Assembly: GCA_016215105.1 (NCBI GenBank) | Contig: JACRLJ010000066.1 | Coordinates: 62,317 to 111,984 of the forward strand | Direction of reading: 5' to 3' | DNA length: 49,668 bases | DNA from: Candidatus Hydrogenedentota bacterium | Lineage (GTDB): Bacteria > Hydrogenedentota > Hydrogenedentia > Hydrogenedentales > SLHB01 | Part shown: positions 25,269 to 34,369 of the stretch, in pieces | How positions within the stretch are numbered: the stretch's first letter is position 1 | Layout of the letters: each line of letters starts with the position of its first letter | Notes under the pieces: generated by a model | The model's input: only the letters and a program-made list of their open reading frames with translations | Told to the model about the DNA's origin: nothing | Database searches by the model: none | Translations under genes and position numbers: made by a program

Positions 25269-25312
25269 TTTCCAGCGGACTCGCCCGACTCGTGTTTCCG
25301 ATTCAAACGCTG

Positions 25313-25321
25313 TGATAAGAT
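25313..25321 (+). promoter_or_regulatory. Extended -10 element at the GH127-like gene (possible leaderless start)
   Basis: TGATAAGAT ends seven bases before the GTG at 25328, so the expected transcription start falls on the start codon. No ribosome binding site precedes this GTG. Confidence 0.35.
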
Positions 25322-25327
25322 GCGCCC

Positions 25328-27175
25328 GTGATTATCACGATTCTCATGGGCGCATTTCTGGTAGCGGCGGCTCCTAACGACCGCAGTTTGGCCGACTCCA
25401 AACTGACGGGATTTCGGGGGCAAATTGACGACGTGAAATGGACCTCGCCGCCGGACGACGCGTCGGCCCGCGCCACGGGCCCCGACATCGATTTGGTCGC
25501 CATGGGCCGTTGGGCGCAAAACTACCTCGTCAACAACACCAACCCTTCTCTCAACTATGCTTGCCGCTTTTCGCTGGATTGGTATTGCCCGGCGCCGAAG
25601 TTGGGCGAGGACTTGGTGGCCAACGGCGACACCGACTGCCGCATGGACTGGGAGTTCATGCACATGGCCGAAATGTGCGGCGTAAACCAGACCGCCGGCG
25701 CGGCTGCGGGCGTCCGGCGCAGAATCCTCAGCTACTTGGGCACGGATAACCTCGCTCACGTCCCCGGTGCGCTCTACTGCGGCGGCGTGCCTGCGGACAA
25801 GATCTACGTTAGCCCGTGGGCGACCGGAAAAGTCCTCGCTAGTCTGGCTGAGACCTTCGCGCGCACCGGTGACCAGGCGGCCAAAGAACACGCGAGGAAG
25901 GTGTTCGTGGCGCTGCGCGAACTGGCCAGCAGGGACGGAGATCGCGCCTGGTATCCCGGCGGCAGCGGCCCCTATCTCGACGGCAAGTGGTACGACACCT
26001 TCGTTACCGTCAATTACGGCTGCCAAACGGAGCCGGTGTGGCGCTACGGGCAGTTGACCGGCGATAGCGAAGCAATCGAATTCGCCCAGGCGCTCGCGCG
26101 GGGCACGATTGCCGGCCTGCAGGCGAACCTCGGCTGCCGCCGCATTCGGCCCGATGGAAGCTTCAGCGACCACACGCACATTCACCTGCACGAAGTGTGG
26201 GGCGTGGCCGACGTCGGCGCCGCCACGCACAACGCCCCGTTGCTCGATTGGGCCCGGCGGACCTATGAATACGTCCGTAGCCGTGGCGCGGATTACGGTT
26301 GGTTTCCCGAACGAATGGTCCTCGGAGACGACAAGCCCTGGGACGCCCACAACGAGAGGGTGCATATTTCGGAGACCTGTGCCACCGGCGATATGGTGAA
26401 CATCGCGGCGTGCCTGGCCCAAGGCGGGCAGCCCGAGTATTGGGACCACGTCGAGCGCTACGTGCGCAACTATATCCGCGCGGTGCAATTCTTCATGACC
26501 CCATCGCTCGAGGCCTATTACCGCAAGCTGTGGCACGACAAACCGGTCGGCGACGTCGATGCGGCCCTGGCCGCGATGCGCCGCGCTCAGGGCGGCTTCG
26601 GCGCCCTAGTCCAAGCCAACGGCGGAGTAGATCGCTTCCAGCCTTGCGGGTGCTGCGCCCCCCAGGGCATAAGTGCCCTCTACACAGCTTGGAAGAACAC
26701 CGTGGTCGAGGATGACCGCGGCGTGTGGATCAACATGTCCTTCAATCGAGAATGCCCGTCCGCGACGGTCCGCTCCTTCCTGCCTGCGGTCGGCCGCCTC
26801 TCTGTCACACCGCACAAGCAAGGCGATTTCCATCTGCGCCTGCCTGCCTGGGCGCCGCGCGAGAAAGTCCAGACCTTTCGCAACGGGAAATCTACTACGC
26901 CAGTCTGGCAGGACGACTACATTCTGTTTGCCAAGGCAGCTTCCGGTGAGGAGCTTGCCATCGCCTACCCGCTGCCGGAGTTCACGCAGAAGCTAGGCAT
27001 CGGCGGCAAGCTCGAAACCCAAGTGCCCTATCAGGTGCGTTGGCGGGGAAATACGTGCCTGGGCATCGAGCCGCGTGCCGCCGAGTTCCCCTTCTTCGAA
27101 GACGTATTGGCGACCCTGCCCGAGCCACCGGCGTCGAGGGCGGCCGATGGAATCGTAGCGTTGGGGAAACAGTAG
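25328..27175 (+). CDS. GH127-like beta-L-arabinofuranosidase family protein
   Basis: 615 residues from GTG 25328, opening with a hydrophobic signal-like stretch. The (alpha/alpha)6-type body contains the zinc and nucleophile signature of GH127 (DUF1680): Glu349-Thr-Cys351 in SETCATGDM, and the Cys pair 442–443 in PCGCCAPQG. These correspond to the ETC and Cys-Cys of HypBA1, where the first Cys of the pair is the nucleophile and the second a zinc ligand. A beta-sandwich C-terminal region follows (FHLRLPAWAPREKVQ). The family hydrolyses terminal beta-L-arabinofuranosides. GH146 and other GH127-related families share the motif, so the exact specificity is open. It stands between other exported glycan-active genes. 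Confidence 0.8.
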   Translation: MIITILMGAFLVAAAPNDRSLADSKLTGFRGQIDDVKWTSPPDDASARATGPDIDLVAMGRWAQNYLVNNTNPSLNYACRFSLDWYCPAPKLGEDLVANGDTDCRMDWEFMHMAEMCGVNQTAGAAAGVRRRILSYLGTDNLAHVPGALYCGGVPADKIYVSPWATGKVLASLAETFARTGDQAAKEHARKVFVALRELASRDGDRAWYPGGSGPYLDGKWYDTFVTVNYGCQTEPVWRYGQLTGDSEAIEFAQALARGTIAGLQANLGCRRIRPDGSFSDHTHIHLHEVWGVADVGAATHNAPLLDWARRTYEYVRSRGADYGWFPERMVLGDDKPWDAHNERVHISETCATGDMVNIAACLAQGGQPEYWDHVERYVRNYIRAVQFFMTPSLEAYYRKLWHDKPVGDVDAALAAMRRAQGGFGALVQANGGVDRFQPCGCCAPQGISALYTAWKNTVVEDDRGVWINMSFNRECPSATVRSFLPAVGRLSVTPHKQGDFHLRLPAWAPREKVQTFRNGKSTTPVWQDDYILFAKAASGEELAIAYPLPEFTQKLGIGGKLETQVPYQVRWRGNTCLGIEPRAAEFPFFEDVLATLPEPPASRAADGIVALGKQ

Positions 27176-27311
27176 AGGGGCCGGGAATACCCGTGAATTC
27201 CAGCGAACGGACCCTCTCTTTGTGCGATAGTATATGCCGTGTTTTGCGGGTGGCCCCGTAGAGGGGCTGCCATGGGTAAGGACTCCGAGCCATGAAACAA
27301 TGCCTGTATAG

Positions 27312-27364
27312 CTTCTTTGTCAACAACGTCCAGGGCGGTTGCGCAGATGTTACTGACAAAGAAG
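27312..27364. repeat. Perfect 11-bp CTTCTTTGTCA inverted repeat, copy 2
   Basis: CTTCTTTGTCA (27312–27322) and TGACAAAGAAG (27354–27364), separated by 31 bases, just upstream of the GH39-like gene. The left word recurs at 10899. Confidence 0.55.
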
Positions 27365-27417
27365 TCATACCGTTGACTAAACAACTGCGGCTACGCCGCC
27401 TTAGGAAGACGGACGAA

Positions 27418-28839
27418 TTGCCGTGTCGAGTGTCCACTCGACGGAACCGCCGCCATTTGAAGTTTAGTCTTCCCATTATCCTGATCGGAACTCTCGCCAG
27501 CGCTCTCGCCGCACAATCCGCCGAGCTCGTGATTGCCCCCGACCCCCAAGGCCAAACGGTTGACATGACCAACTACGGATTGGGCCAAGGCGGCCTCAGC
27601 GACAAACCCATGCTTGCGCCGCACACCGAGGATCTCGGCCAGCTGCATCCCAAGCACATCCGCCTGTTCGTCCAGGAGTATTACGACTTGATGCCGGCCA
27701 AGGGGAAATACGACTGGACGAAACTGGACCGCGAACTGGAATCCATTGTGGCCACAGGCGCAAAGCCCTTCTTGAGCCTGTGCATGAAACCGGCCGTCCT
27801 GTTCCCAAAAGTAGATCACACGATCGTGCATCCGACCAGTTATCAGGAGTGGGAGGAGTTCATCGAGCAACTGGTCCGCCACGTCAATGGCGCGCGCAAG
27901 TTCGGTGTCGAGTATTGGGAAATCGGGAACGAAGTGGAAATCGTCGAGTGCGGCGGATGCCCGTATCTCTTTACCCCTGAAGACTATCTCGTTTACTACA
28001 CGCACACGGTACAGGCCGTGTTGCGCGCCGACCCGAAGGTCAAGGTGGGCGGTCCGGCGCTTGGCACGTTCAACCATCCCATTGGCGACGCGCTGCTTGC
28101 CTACGCGGCCCAGGGCAAAGCGCCGTTGAACTTCTTCTCCTGGCACACCTATGACGATAACCCGGATGTCTTTCGGCAACGAATCCGCGACGTCAAAGCC
28201 CGCATCGCAAAACATCCTCAACTCAAAGATGTGGAAACGTACTATGACGAGTGGAACATCTCGCTGAACCAGGTTGTGCCCGGCCCCGGCTTCCAATGCG
28301 CCTTTCTATTGACTGTAACCAAAGCAATGCAGGAGGAAGGTCTAACGGGCGCAAACTACTATCACATCCGCGACGTGCCCTTGGCTGTAGACGCATTCCG
28401 CCGGTTCATGTCTCCGACTTACCTCGAACCCTTCGACCGTTTTTGGAGCGCGCTGCCCGTCCGCCTCGGGCTCTACGACCAACAAGGCCGCATTCGTCCC
28501 GCCTATTATGTCTTCAAGATGCTGGCCCAAATGCGCGGCAAACAGTGGAAGGCCGCTTCCAGCGATCCGCGCTTGTTTGGTATGGCTGTCGAGAACGGGC
28601 CGCATCTCGAGATTCTGTTCTGGAATTTCGTGGACAAAGGGGAGAGCCAGCCTATGGACGTGCAATTGCGCGTGGACACGTGCGCTGGCAAACCCTATAA
28701 ACTCATCCAGTTCAATCCAGCGAGTTCCGTGGACAATCTCGAATACAAGAACACCGGCCTGGTCCCGGATCCCTCGCAGCCGCCGCTCCAAGTCCAACTT
28801 GAGCCTTACGGCATTCGATGGCTGACGATAGACCGATGA
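27418..28839 (+). CDS. GH39-like exported glycoside hydrolase (clan A)
   Basis: 473 residues from TTG 27418, which has AGGA at a suitable distance and puts a signal peptide (FSLPIILIGTLASALA) at the N-terminus. GTG 27430 or ATG 27292 are alternatives; the latter would place about 60 residues before the signal and run through the inverted repeat. The TIM-barrel carries acid/base EIGNE (Glu172, GNE) and the nucleophile in YYDEW (Glu278), as in GH39 beta-xylosidases and related clan-A families. Segments VRLF-like HIRLFVQEYYDLMP and FFSWHTYDDNPD fit the barrel strands. A C-terminal beta domain follows. Likely substrates are xylosides or related glycosides. Confidence 0.75.
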   Translation: MPCRVSTRRNRRHLKFSLPIILIGTLASALAAQSAELVIAPDPQGQTVDMTNYGLGQGGLSDKPMLAPHTEDLGQLHPKHIRLFVQEYYDLMPAKGKYDWTKLDRELESIVATGAKPFLSLCMKPAVLFPKVDHTIVHPTSYQEWEEFIEQLVRHVNGARKFGVEYWEIGNEVEIVECGGCPYLFTPEDYLVYYTHTVQAVLRADPKVKVGGPALGTFNHPIGDALLAYAAQGKAPLNFFSWHTYDDNPDVFRQRIRDVKARIAKHPQLKDVETYYDEWNISLNQVVPGPGFQCAFLLTVTKAMQEEGLTGANYYHIRDVPLAVDAFRRFMSPTYLEPFDRFWSALPVRLGLYDQQGRIRPAYYVFKMLAQMRGKQWKAASSDPRLFGMAVENGPHLEILFWNFVDKGESQPMDVQLRVDTCAGKPYKLIQFNPASSVDNLEYKNTGLVPDPSQPPLQVQLEPYGIRWLTIDR

Positions 28840-29029
28840 ACACCATAGGAGAATAGGAGACGCTCCCATATTCCCGCTGACGCCCGAACTTGGCGCAGGA
28901 ATCTGTCTATGCGCATACTGCGCCGGCACTGTGAGTTCGCCGTGCCGGGAAAATATTGATGAATATGTGTAGCGTCGCTTGTTTCATTGTTTTGTTTCAC
29001 TCTTTGGCAAATTGGTCCAAGGATTACCC

Positions 29030-29641
29030 ATGAAAAACTTCGTCATCGCCATCATTGCCAGCGTAGCCGTCGTGGCCGTTGCCGTGCTTGCTGTCCCGCG
29101 CTGGAAGCAAGCACAGAGAGCCAACAAGGCAAGCGCTTTGCTTGAAGAGAAGTATGGCGCGATGGGGATAACAGCGGATCAGATATTGAGTCACGAAGGA
29201 GCGGAGGACGCGGGCAAGATCTTGGGCGCGCTTTGTTACCGAATCGGCCAGAAAGCCGACACCCACGGCGAGCACGGCCTGACGGACACGGAACGCAAGT
29301 TTCTCGCCGCTGACTGGCTCGAGGGCGAAGTAGACAACGGCGGTTTTGACCAGTATTTCTTCAATCCGTCAGGCGATAACTCGATGGTGGCGCTTGCGGG
29401 TCTAAGAGAGATGGGCGCTAGTGGCGCAGCGGCACTCTTGGAACGCGCCGTGGCAGTCTTTCCCGGCGGAAAGCCGCCCACGGATACTGCCAAGCGGCGG
29501 GAAATGATGGAGCAGATTGCGGCTCGGTCCGGGCCGGTGTGGGAGCAGTGTGACAGTGAGTTTTACAGGCTGAGCGAGAGCTTCAGCGATTTGTCACTCG
29601 CTTACGCCAAGAAGAAGAGAGCGGAGATAGTCTTGCCATGA
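29030..29641 (+). CDS. DMP19-like (DUF4375) membrane-anchored protein
   Basis: 203 residues from ATG 29030 with AAGGA upstream; an in-frame start at 28979 has none. An N-terminal membrane anchor (FVIAIIASVAVVAVAVLAV) is followed by a helical domain with NGGFDQYFFNPSGDN, the hallmark of DMP19/DUF4375 proteins. The function of most members is unknown; DMP19 of Neisseria was described as a DNA-mimic protein. The membrane anchor here argues against that role. It lies between the GH39-like and GH95-like genes and on the same strand. Confidence 0.72.
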   Translation: MKNFVIAIIASVAVVAVAVLAVPRWKQAQRANKASALLEEKYGAMGITADQILSHEGAEDAGKILGALCYRIGQKADTHGEHGLTDTERKFLAADWLEGEVDNGGFDQYFFNPSGDNSMVALAGLREMGASGAAALLERAVAVFPGGKPPTDTAKRREMMEQIAARSGPVWEQCDSEFYRLSESFSDLSLAYAKKKRAEIVLP

Positions 29642-29735
29642 CCATGATGGCTAACTAGACCACTGGCGCGAACGCAGGCGAGCCACGTTGGTGAACAATG
29701 GGAACGAGGCCCTGGCGGAAGGAATATGTTGTGAA

Positions 29736-32333
29736 ATGAGAACACGTGAAACTGCAAAGGAAGCCCACTGGAATCGCCGTGAGTTTCTTCAAGCCGCCGG
29801 CGCCGCGACGCTGGGCGCGCTGGTGGGGGGCGGACCCGGCAAATTTGCGGCAGCTAGTGCTCAGGCCGACACGAAGCGTACGCCTCGTTCCAAAGTGCAA
29901 CTTGGGAACGAGAAGAGCGGGTACGAAGGGAAGCATGACTTCATCTTCCCTCAGCTCCCTGCGGAACCGCTCCGCGGGCTGTTGCTAGGCAACGGCGACC
30001 TGGGCGTTTCGGTCTGGGCTGACGGAGATACGCTGGTATTCAGCCTGGGCAAGAACGATGTCTGGGATCGGCGGCTGAATACGAGCCACGACAATCCCAT
30101 CGTGAACCTCGATCAGGTGATCGACCGAGTCACGAAGGGCGAGTGGGATTTCAAGAACTTTTATCAAATGCAGCCCAGCGCGCACAATTTCACGCCCACT
30201 CCCAAGCCGGTCGGCCAAGTGCGTGTTACTGGCCTGGGCGCGATTAGCAATCTGTGCTTGCGCCTTGCCGACGCCACGCTGACGTTTGACACGCCGGCCG
30301 GTCCCGTAACGGTGTTCGTCGAGCACGAGCGTAACGTGCTATTTGTCCGCGTGCCGGCCCGCGCCGCCAAGGGGATGCGCGCTGAACTCTTCCGGCCCCG
30401 TGAGCCGCTCGATTTTTGGAAGACGCCGAGAAAGGAATCCTTTAAGGACCGTCCCACGCCGGAAAACGCCAGCGACCCTCAGAACGCGCCCCTCGAACCG
30501 CCGGAGACGGGAAGCGCCGGTAAGGCGTTTTGGCTGCGGCAACGGATTCCCGCGGAGTCCACTTTTCCTCAGGGTTTCGCCGTCGTCGTCGCCGCAACGC
30601 TTTCTGGCGCCGATGGAAAGATCGTATCCGAACCAGACCGGATCGCATGCCAGGTGGAAACCAGTCGCGGCCCCTGGGCGACTTTGGCCGTTGCGGTGCG
30701 CACGACGAGCGACCAAGACGCGGATCTGGTAAATGCAACCATCGGGCTGGCCGAGATCGCGGCGAAGGAGAAATGGCGGGCCGTTCACGTGCGCCACGCG
30801 CGCGCGTGGAACACGTTCTGGTCGCGCAGCGCTATTGAAATCAACGCCAGCGATCCCGCCGACGCGGCCACGGCTAAGGATGCCGCTCTGGCGGAACAAC
30901 TCTTCTATCACAATCTCTATCTACTCGCTTGCTGCTCACGTCCCGGTGTCACCGCGACGGGTCTGCTCGGGAACTGGATCTTCGCGGATTTCAGCCCTTG
31001 GAAGGGCGTGTACATGCTGAACTACAACTTTCAGCAGGAGTTCTGGCCGGCCTTTATCTGCAACCATGCCGAGCTCGCCCAACCCTATTTCGATCACATC
31101 ACCGAGACGATTCCGCGCGCGCTCGTAACGACGCCCATCGCCTTCGGCAAGGACGCGCCCGGCGCCTATTTCAGCGTCACGGACTATCCCTTCCGGCGCG
31201 TCGAGCCGCTATTCTGCAGCAATCTCTATGATGATTCCATGGAAGTCTCCGCGTGGGTGGCGCAACATTTCTGGCGGCATTGGCAGTTTGTGGGCGATCG
31301 CGAGTTTCTCGAACGGCGCGCCTACCCGTTGCTGCGCGATGTGGCGCGGTTCTACGAATGGTTTCTGCACCGCAGTCAGCGGGCCGATTGCGCGCCCTAT
31401 GTCCCCAAAGACGGCAAGCTGCACATCTTCCCGACCTTTTCTCCCGAACACTGGGGCGTAGTCACGCCGAACTTCGAACGCAACCGTGACGCCGGCGCGG
31501 CCATTGCCTTCTTCCGTTACCATCTGCTCGCGGCGGCGGAGGCGGCGGAAATCTTGAACCGCGACGGGGAAGAATCCGCCCGCTGGCGGGGCCTCGCGCA
31601 ACAACTTCCCGAATACCCCACGTACGACACGCCCGACGGAAAGATCTTTGTGGACGTGGCCGGCGCTCCGCCCATCGAATACAACATTCCCGCGCCGCTT
31701 GTGCCGGTGTTCCCGGCGGAGGACCCGTCATTCTGGGCCAACGCGGAACAGGTCGAGATCGCCCGGCGCACCGCGCGCGTAATCCAAACCAACGGCAACA
31801 ACAGCTTGGTCATGCTCGGAGTGATTCGCGCGCGGCTGGGCTTGGACGATAGTCTGGCGCAGTTCCTCGCGGATGTGCGCAAGCGCCTGTATCCCAACGG
31901 CGCCATCGAACTCGCGCTTCCGGAGAAGACTCCGAACTTTATGAACCTCGGCATTTGGACCGAGAACTTCGCGGCGTCCGGCGTGATCGCCGAGCACCTC
32001 CTCCAATCCCATCCCGACGCCACCGGAAGATCCTTGCTTCGGCTCTTCCCCACGCTTCCCGCCGCCATGGACGCGCGCTTTGTCCGGCTCGTCGGCGAAG
32101 GTGCCTTCGAGGTATCCGCGGAACGCCGCGCCGGCCGCGTGACCCGAGTCGAACTGCTGAGCCGCCGCGGCGCTCCGTGCCGTGTGTTGAATCCGTGGGG
32201 AAAAGAGCCGGTGATCGTCAGCGTAAAAGGCCGCAAGACAACAACGCTTTCCGGGAGCGTGCTCGAGTTTCCAACCCAATCGGGAAAGATCCACACACTC
32301 GCGCCTTTCCCGGCCACCGGGATGCGGTCATGA
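29736..32333 (+). CDS. Tat-exported GH95-like glycosidase
   Basis: 865 residues from ATG 29736; a GTG at 29688 is an alternative. The Tat signal is NRREFLQAAGAATLGALVGG. The N-terminal beta domain carries LRGLLLGNGDLGVSVWADGD, and the (alpha/alpha)6 barrel follows (NLYLLACCSRPGV, GNWIFADFSPWKGVYMLNYN, FQQEFWPAFICNHAEL). This is the arrangement of GH95 alpha-L-fucosidases and galactosidases of clan-L type. Catalytic residues cannot be assigned firmly by eye. Residues near 50–58 (SKVQLGNE) are encoded by a palindromic genome repeat (29884–29912), located in the linker after the signal. It probably acts outside the cytoplasmic membrane on fucose- or galactose-containing glycans. Confidence 0.78.
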   Translation: MRTRETAKEAHWNRREFLQAAGAATLGALVGGGPGKFAAASAQADTKRTPRSKVQLGNEKSGYEGKHDFIFPQLPAEPLRGLLLGNGDLGVSVWADGDTLVFSLGKNDVWDRRLNTSHDNPIVNLDQVIDRVTKGEWDFKNFYQMQPSAHNFTPTPKPVGQVRVTGLGAISNLCLRLADATLTFDTPAGPVTVFVEHERNVLFVRVPARAAKGMRAELFRPREPLDFWKTPRKESFKDRPTPENASDPQNAPLEPPETGSAGKAFWLRQRIPAESTFPQGFAVVVAATLSGADGKIVSEPDRIACQVETSRGPWATLAVAVRTTSDQDADLVNATIGLAEIAAKEKWRAVHVRHARAWNTFWSRSAIEINASDPADAATAKDAALAEQLFYHNLYLLACCSRPGVTATGLLGNWIFADFSPWKGVYMLNYNFQQEFWPAFICNHAELAQPYFDHITETIPRALVTTPIAFGKDAPGAYFSVTDYPFRRVEPLFCSNLYDDSMEVSAWVAQHFWRHWQFVGDREFLERRAYPLLRDVARFYEWFLHRSQRADCAPYVPKDGKLHIFPTFSPEHWGVVTPNFERNRDAGAAIAFFRYHLLAAAEAAEILNRDGEESARWRGLAQQLPEYPTYDTPDGKIFVDVAGAPPIEYNIPAPLVPVFPAEDPSFWANAEQVEIARRTARVIQTNGNNSLVMLGVIRARLGLDDSLAQFLADVRKRLYPNGAIELALPEKTPNFMNLGIWTENFAASGVIAEHLLQSHPDATGRSLLRLFPTLPAAMDARFVRLVGEGAFEVSAERRAGRVTRVELLSRRGAPCRVLNPWGKEPVIVSVKGRKTTTLSGSVLEFPTQSGKIHTLAPFPATGMRS
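29884..29912 (+). repeat. Palindromic CTCGTTCC…GGAACGAG repeat inside coding sequence
   Basis: Perfect 8-bp arms CTCGTTCC (29884–29891) and GGAACGAG (29905–29912), with AAGTGCAACTT between. It is the same family as the intergenic copies at 42283–42311, 42449–42475 and the tandem array. Here it is read in frame in the GH95-like gene. Confidence 0.7.
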
Positions 32334-32361
32334 GAGTAACCAATAACGGGAGGTCGCGTAG

Positions 32362-34089
32362 ATGAGCCCAGCACGATTGGAATGTTCGCGGCGCTGGCGC
32401 CGGTTGAGTCTGGTACTTAGATTTGGATGCATTGCCTGGGTTTTCGCGGCGCCGACAGCCTTGGGCGCGGAGAAGGCCGATATGAATACGACCGAATCCG
32501 TCCCCCTCGTCAGTTCGTCACCTAATCTGCAACTGAATCTCGAGGCCGATATTAAGTCGGGCCGGCTGACGAGACTGGGCTGGGATACCGAAGGCAGCGG
32601 ACGGGCTGGGATCAATCTCCTCAAGAAGCCCGTCGAGTTACGCCTAAGCAAGAAAGACCAGGCACTGTCGCCAGAGGCGCATGTCGGGACGCGCGACACC
32701 GCAATGATCGAATATCGCTACTCAGTAGCGGAGGGCAAACAACTGGCATGGGAAGTCTCCGTCCAGCCGGACAAATTGCGCATGCAGGTGTCATGCAATA
32801 AGGATATCTCGGAGGACGTGGACGAACTGGAACTGGTCTTCCCGTTTGAACCGGCTACCGCGGTCACCTCTATCATCAGCAGCACGTGGACGGCGGACGG
32901 CAAATTCGTGATTCCCGCCATCATCAATGCCCCGGACTTGGGGCAGATTCTGCTCACGTGCCCCAGCCATCCAAAACTCGCGGGGCGTATTGAAGGGAAT
33001 CGCGCCGAAAAATGGATCACGGTGACACTTGAATTGCCGCTGCCCGCCCAAGGCGCCGCCATCGGCCTGGAGTTCACTCCCGTGGTGTTGCCCATGCCGG
33101 ATGGGTTCAAGGATGAGAAGCGTTGGAAGGCTGCCCGGCGGGGTTGGTTCAACCTGATTCAGCAAAGCTGCGGCGCTTCGGGCGGAAACCGGGACGTCAT
33201 CGGCGTGTGGGCCAACAACGCGCTCAGCGATCCCGTGAGCAGTGTCTTGTACATGCTCGGCGATGCGACGCTTCTCGTGCCGGAATTGGCGCCCGGGGTT
33301 TCCATGCCGCCCATCTTGCGGCGCGCGGTGGAGTATTGGATTGACGGCAAGACCAACGCGGACGGTCTCATCGCCTACACGGCGCGGGGAACGGCGGGGA
33401 CTGACGCCCCCGTCGCGAAAGACGCCGATCCGGCCGATAACCAGAATGTGATGGACTCCAATCCGGCTGTTCTGATTGGCGCATGGTGTTACGTCAAGGC
33501 GTCCGGCGACACGGACTGGCTCAAGAAGCGTATTGACCGTCTCGAGTTTCTATCGCAGTACATGGAAAAACGCGATGTGGACGGAGACGGATTGATCGAG
33601 TCGAAGCAAAGCGGGAACAGCGGGTCGAGACCGCCTCGCGATCCGGACTGCGCGTGGGATTGCTACGTGACCGGTCACAAGAATGCGTATGTGAACACCC
33701 TGGCCTATCGAGCCTGGCTGGGGCTGGCGGACCTCGAACTGCGCTTGGGACGCGGTGAACAGGAACGGCGATACCGCCAACTGGCCGCGCGGTTGAAGGC
33801 ATCGTTCCACGCGGCCTTCTTCAACCCGGAAACCGGCTGGCTGGGTAGGTGGCGGAGCCGCGACGGCGCGCTTCACGATCTCCACTCCGACGTCCCCACG
33901 AGTTTTGCCGTCAACTACGGGGTGATTGATCCGGACAAGGGCAAGGCAATTCTACAGCGATACTGGACCGCGCTCGAGAAGAGGCTGTGGTGTAAGCAAC
34001 ACATCCTATCTGCTCAACGCGCTCTACTTCGCAGGGATGAACCAACAGGCCGATACGATTCTCGAAGCCATGCTGAAACGCCAGAATGA
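32362..34089 (+). CDS. Exported six-hairpin glycosidase-like protein (frameshifted)
   Basis: 575 codons from 32362, eight bases after AGGTCG. The signal peptide includes FGCIAWVFAAPTALG. An N-terminal beta-sandwich (SPNLQLNLEADIKSGRLTRL) precedes an (alpha/alpha)6-type domain: WANNALSDPVSSVLYML, DVDGDGLIESKQSGNSG, AWDCYVTGHKNAYVNTLAYR. The EF-hand-like DVDGDGLIE and the barrel repeats resemble GH63/GH15/GH116-like six-hairpin glycosidases. After about codon 542 the frame reads nonsense (RLWCKQHILSAQ) while the protein continues in the +1 register, so the listed C-terminus is not original. It closes the glycan-gene run. Confidence 0.72.
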   Translation: MSPARLECSRRWRRLSLVLRFGCIAWVFAAPTALGAEKADMNTTESVPLVSSSPNLQLNLEADIKSGRLTRLGWDTEGSGRAGINLLKKPVELRLSKKDQALSPEAHVGTRDTAMIEYRYSVAEGKQLAWEVSVQPDKLRMQVSCNKDISEDVDELELVFPFEPATAVTSIISSTWTADGKFVIPAIINAPDLGQILLTCPSHPKLAGRIEGNRAEKWITVTLELPLPAQGAAIGLEFTPVVLPMPDGFKDEKRWKAARRGWFNLIQQSCGASGGNRDVIGVWANNALSDPVSSVLYMLGDATLLVPELAPGVSMPPILRRAVEYWIDGKTNADGLIAYTARGTAGTDAPVAKDADPADNQNVMDSNPAVLIGAWCYVKASGDTDWLKKRIDRLEFLSQYMEKRDVDGDGLIESKQSGNSGSRPPRDPDCAWDCYVTGHKNAYVNTLAYRAWLGLADLELRLGRGEQERRYRQLAARLKASFHAAFFNPETGWLGRWRSRDGALHDLHSDVPTSFAVNYGVIDPDKGKAILQRYWTALEKRLWCKQHILSAQRALLRRDEPTGRYDSRSHAETPE

Positions 34090-34285
34090 CGGCGTGTTTC
34101 CAAATGGCGGCGGCTTTCAGAACGGGTTCGTGGACCGCATGGGCGCCGGCGCCGAAGTCTTTGACTGGGACGGCAATCCCGCCGGCTACGAAGGTCATTT
34201 GGTGTACTGCTGGTCTTTCCTGCATTCCATGCTGCTTCGAGAACCGGTATTCCGTGACCGCGTCTACGGGACGCCAGGCTCGTAG
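33990..34285 (+). pseudogene. C-terminal part of the six-hairpin glycosidase, after the frameshift
   Basis: In the shifted register the barrel continues as GVSNTSYLLNALYFAGM, then ILEAMLKRQNDGVFPNGGG, AEVFDWDGNPAGYEGHLVYC and FLHSMLLREPVF. The change lies within about 33978–33995 and needs a one-base difference. Together with 32362 onward this makes an original protein of about 640 residues. Confidence 0.68.
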
Positions 34286-34369
34286 GGTAAGAAGAAAGCG
34301 CTGCAAACGGGGACAGGTCCAGCGGCCGATCCCATCTCTCCCATACTTCCCATTCTCAACGCTCAAACA

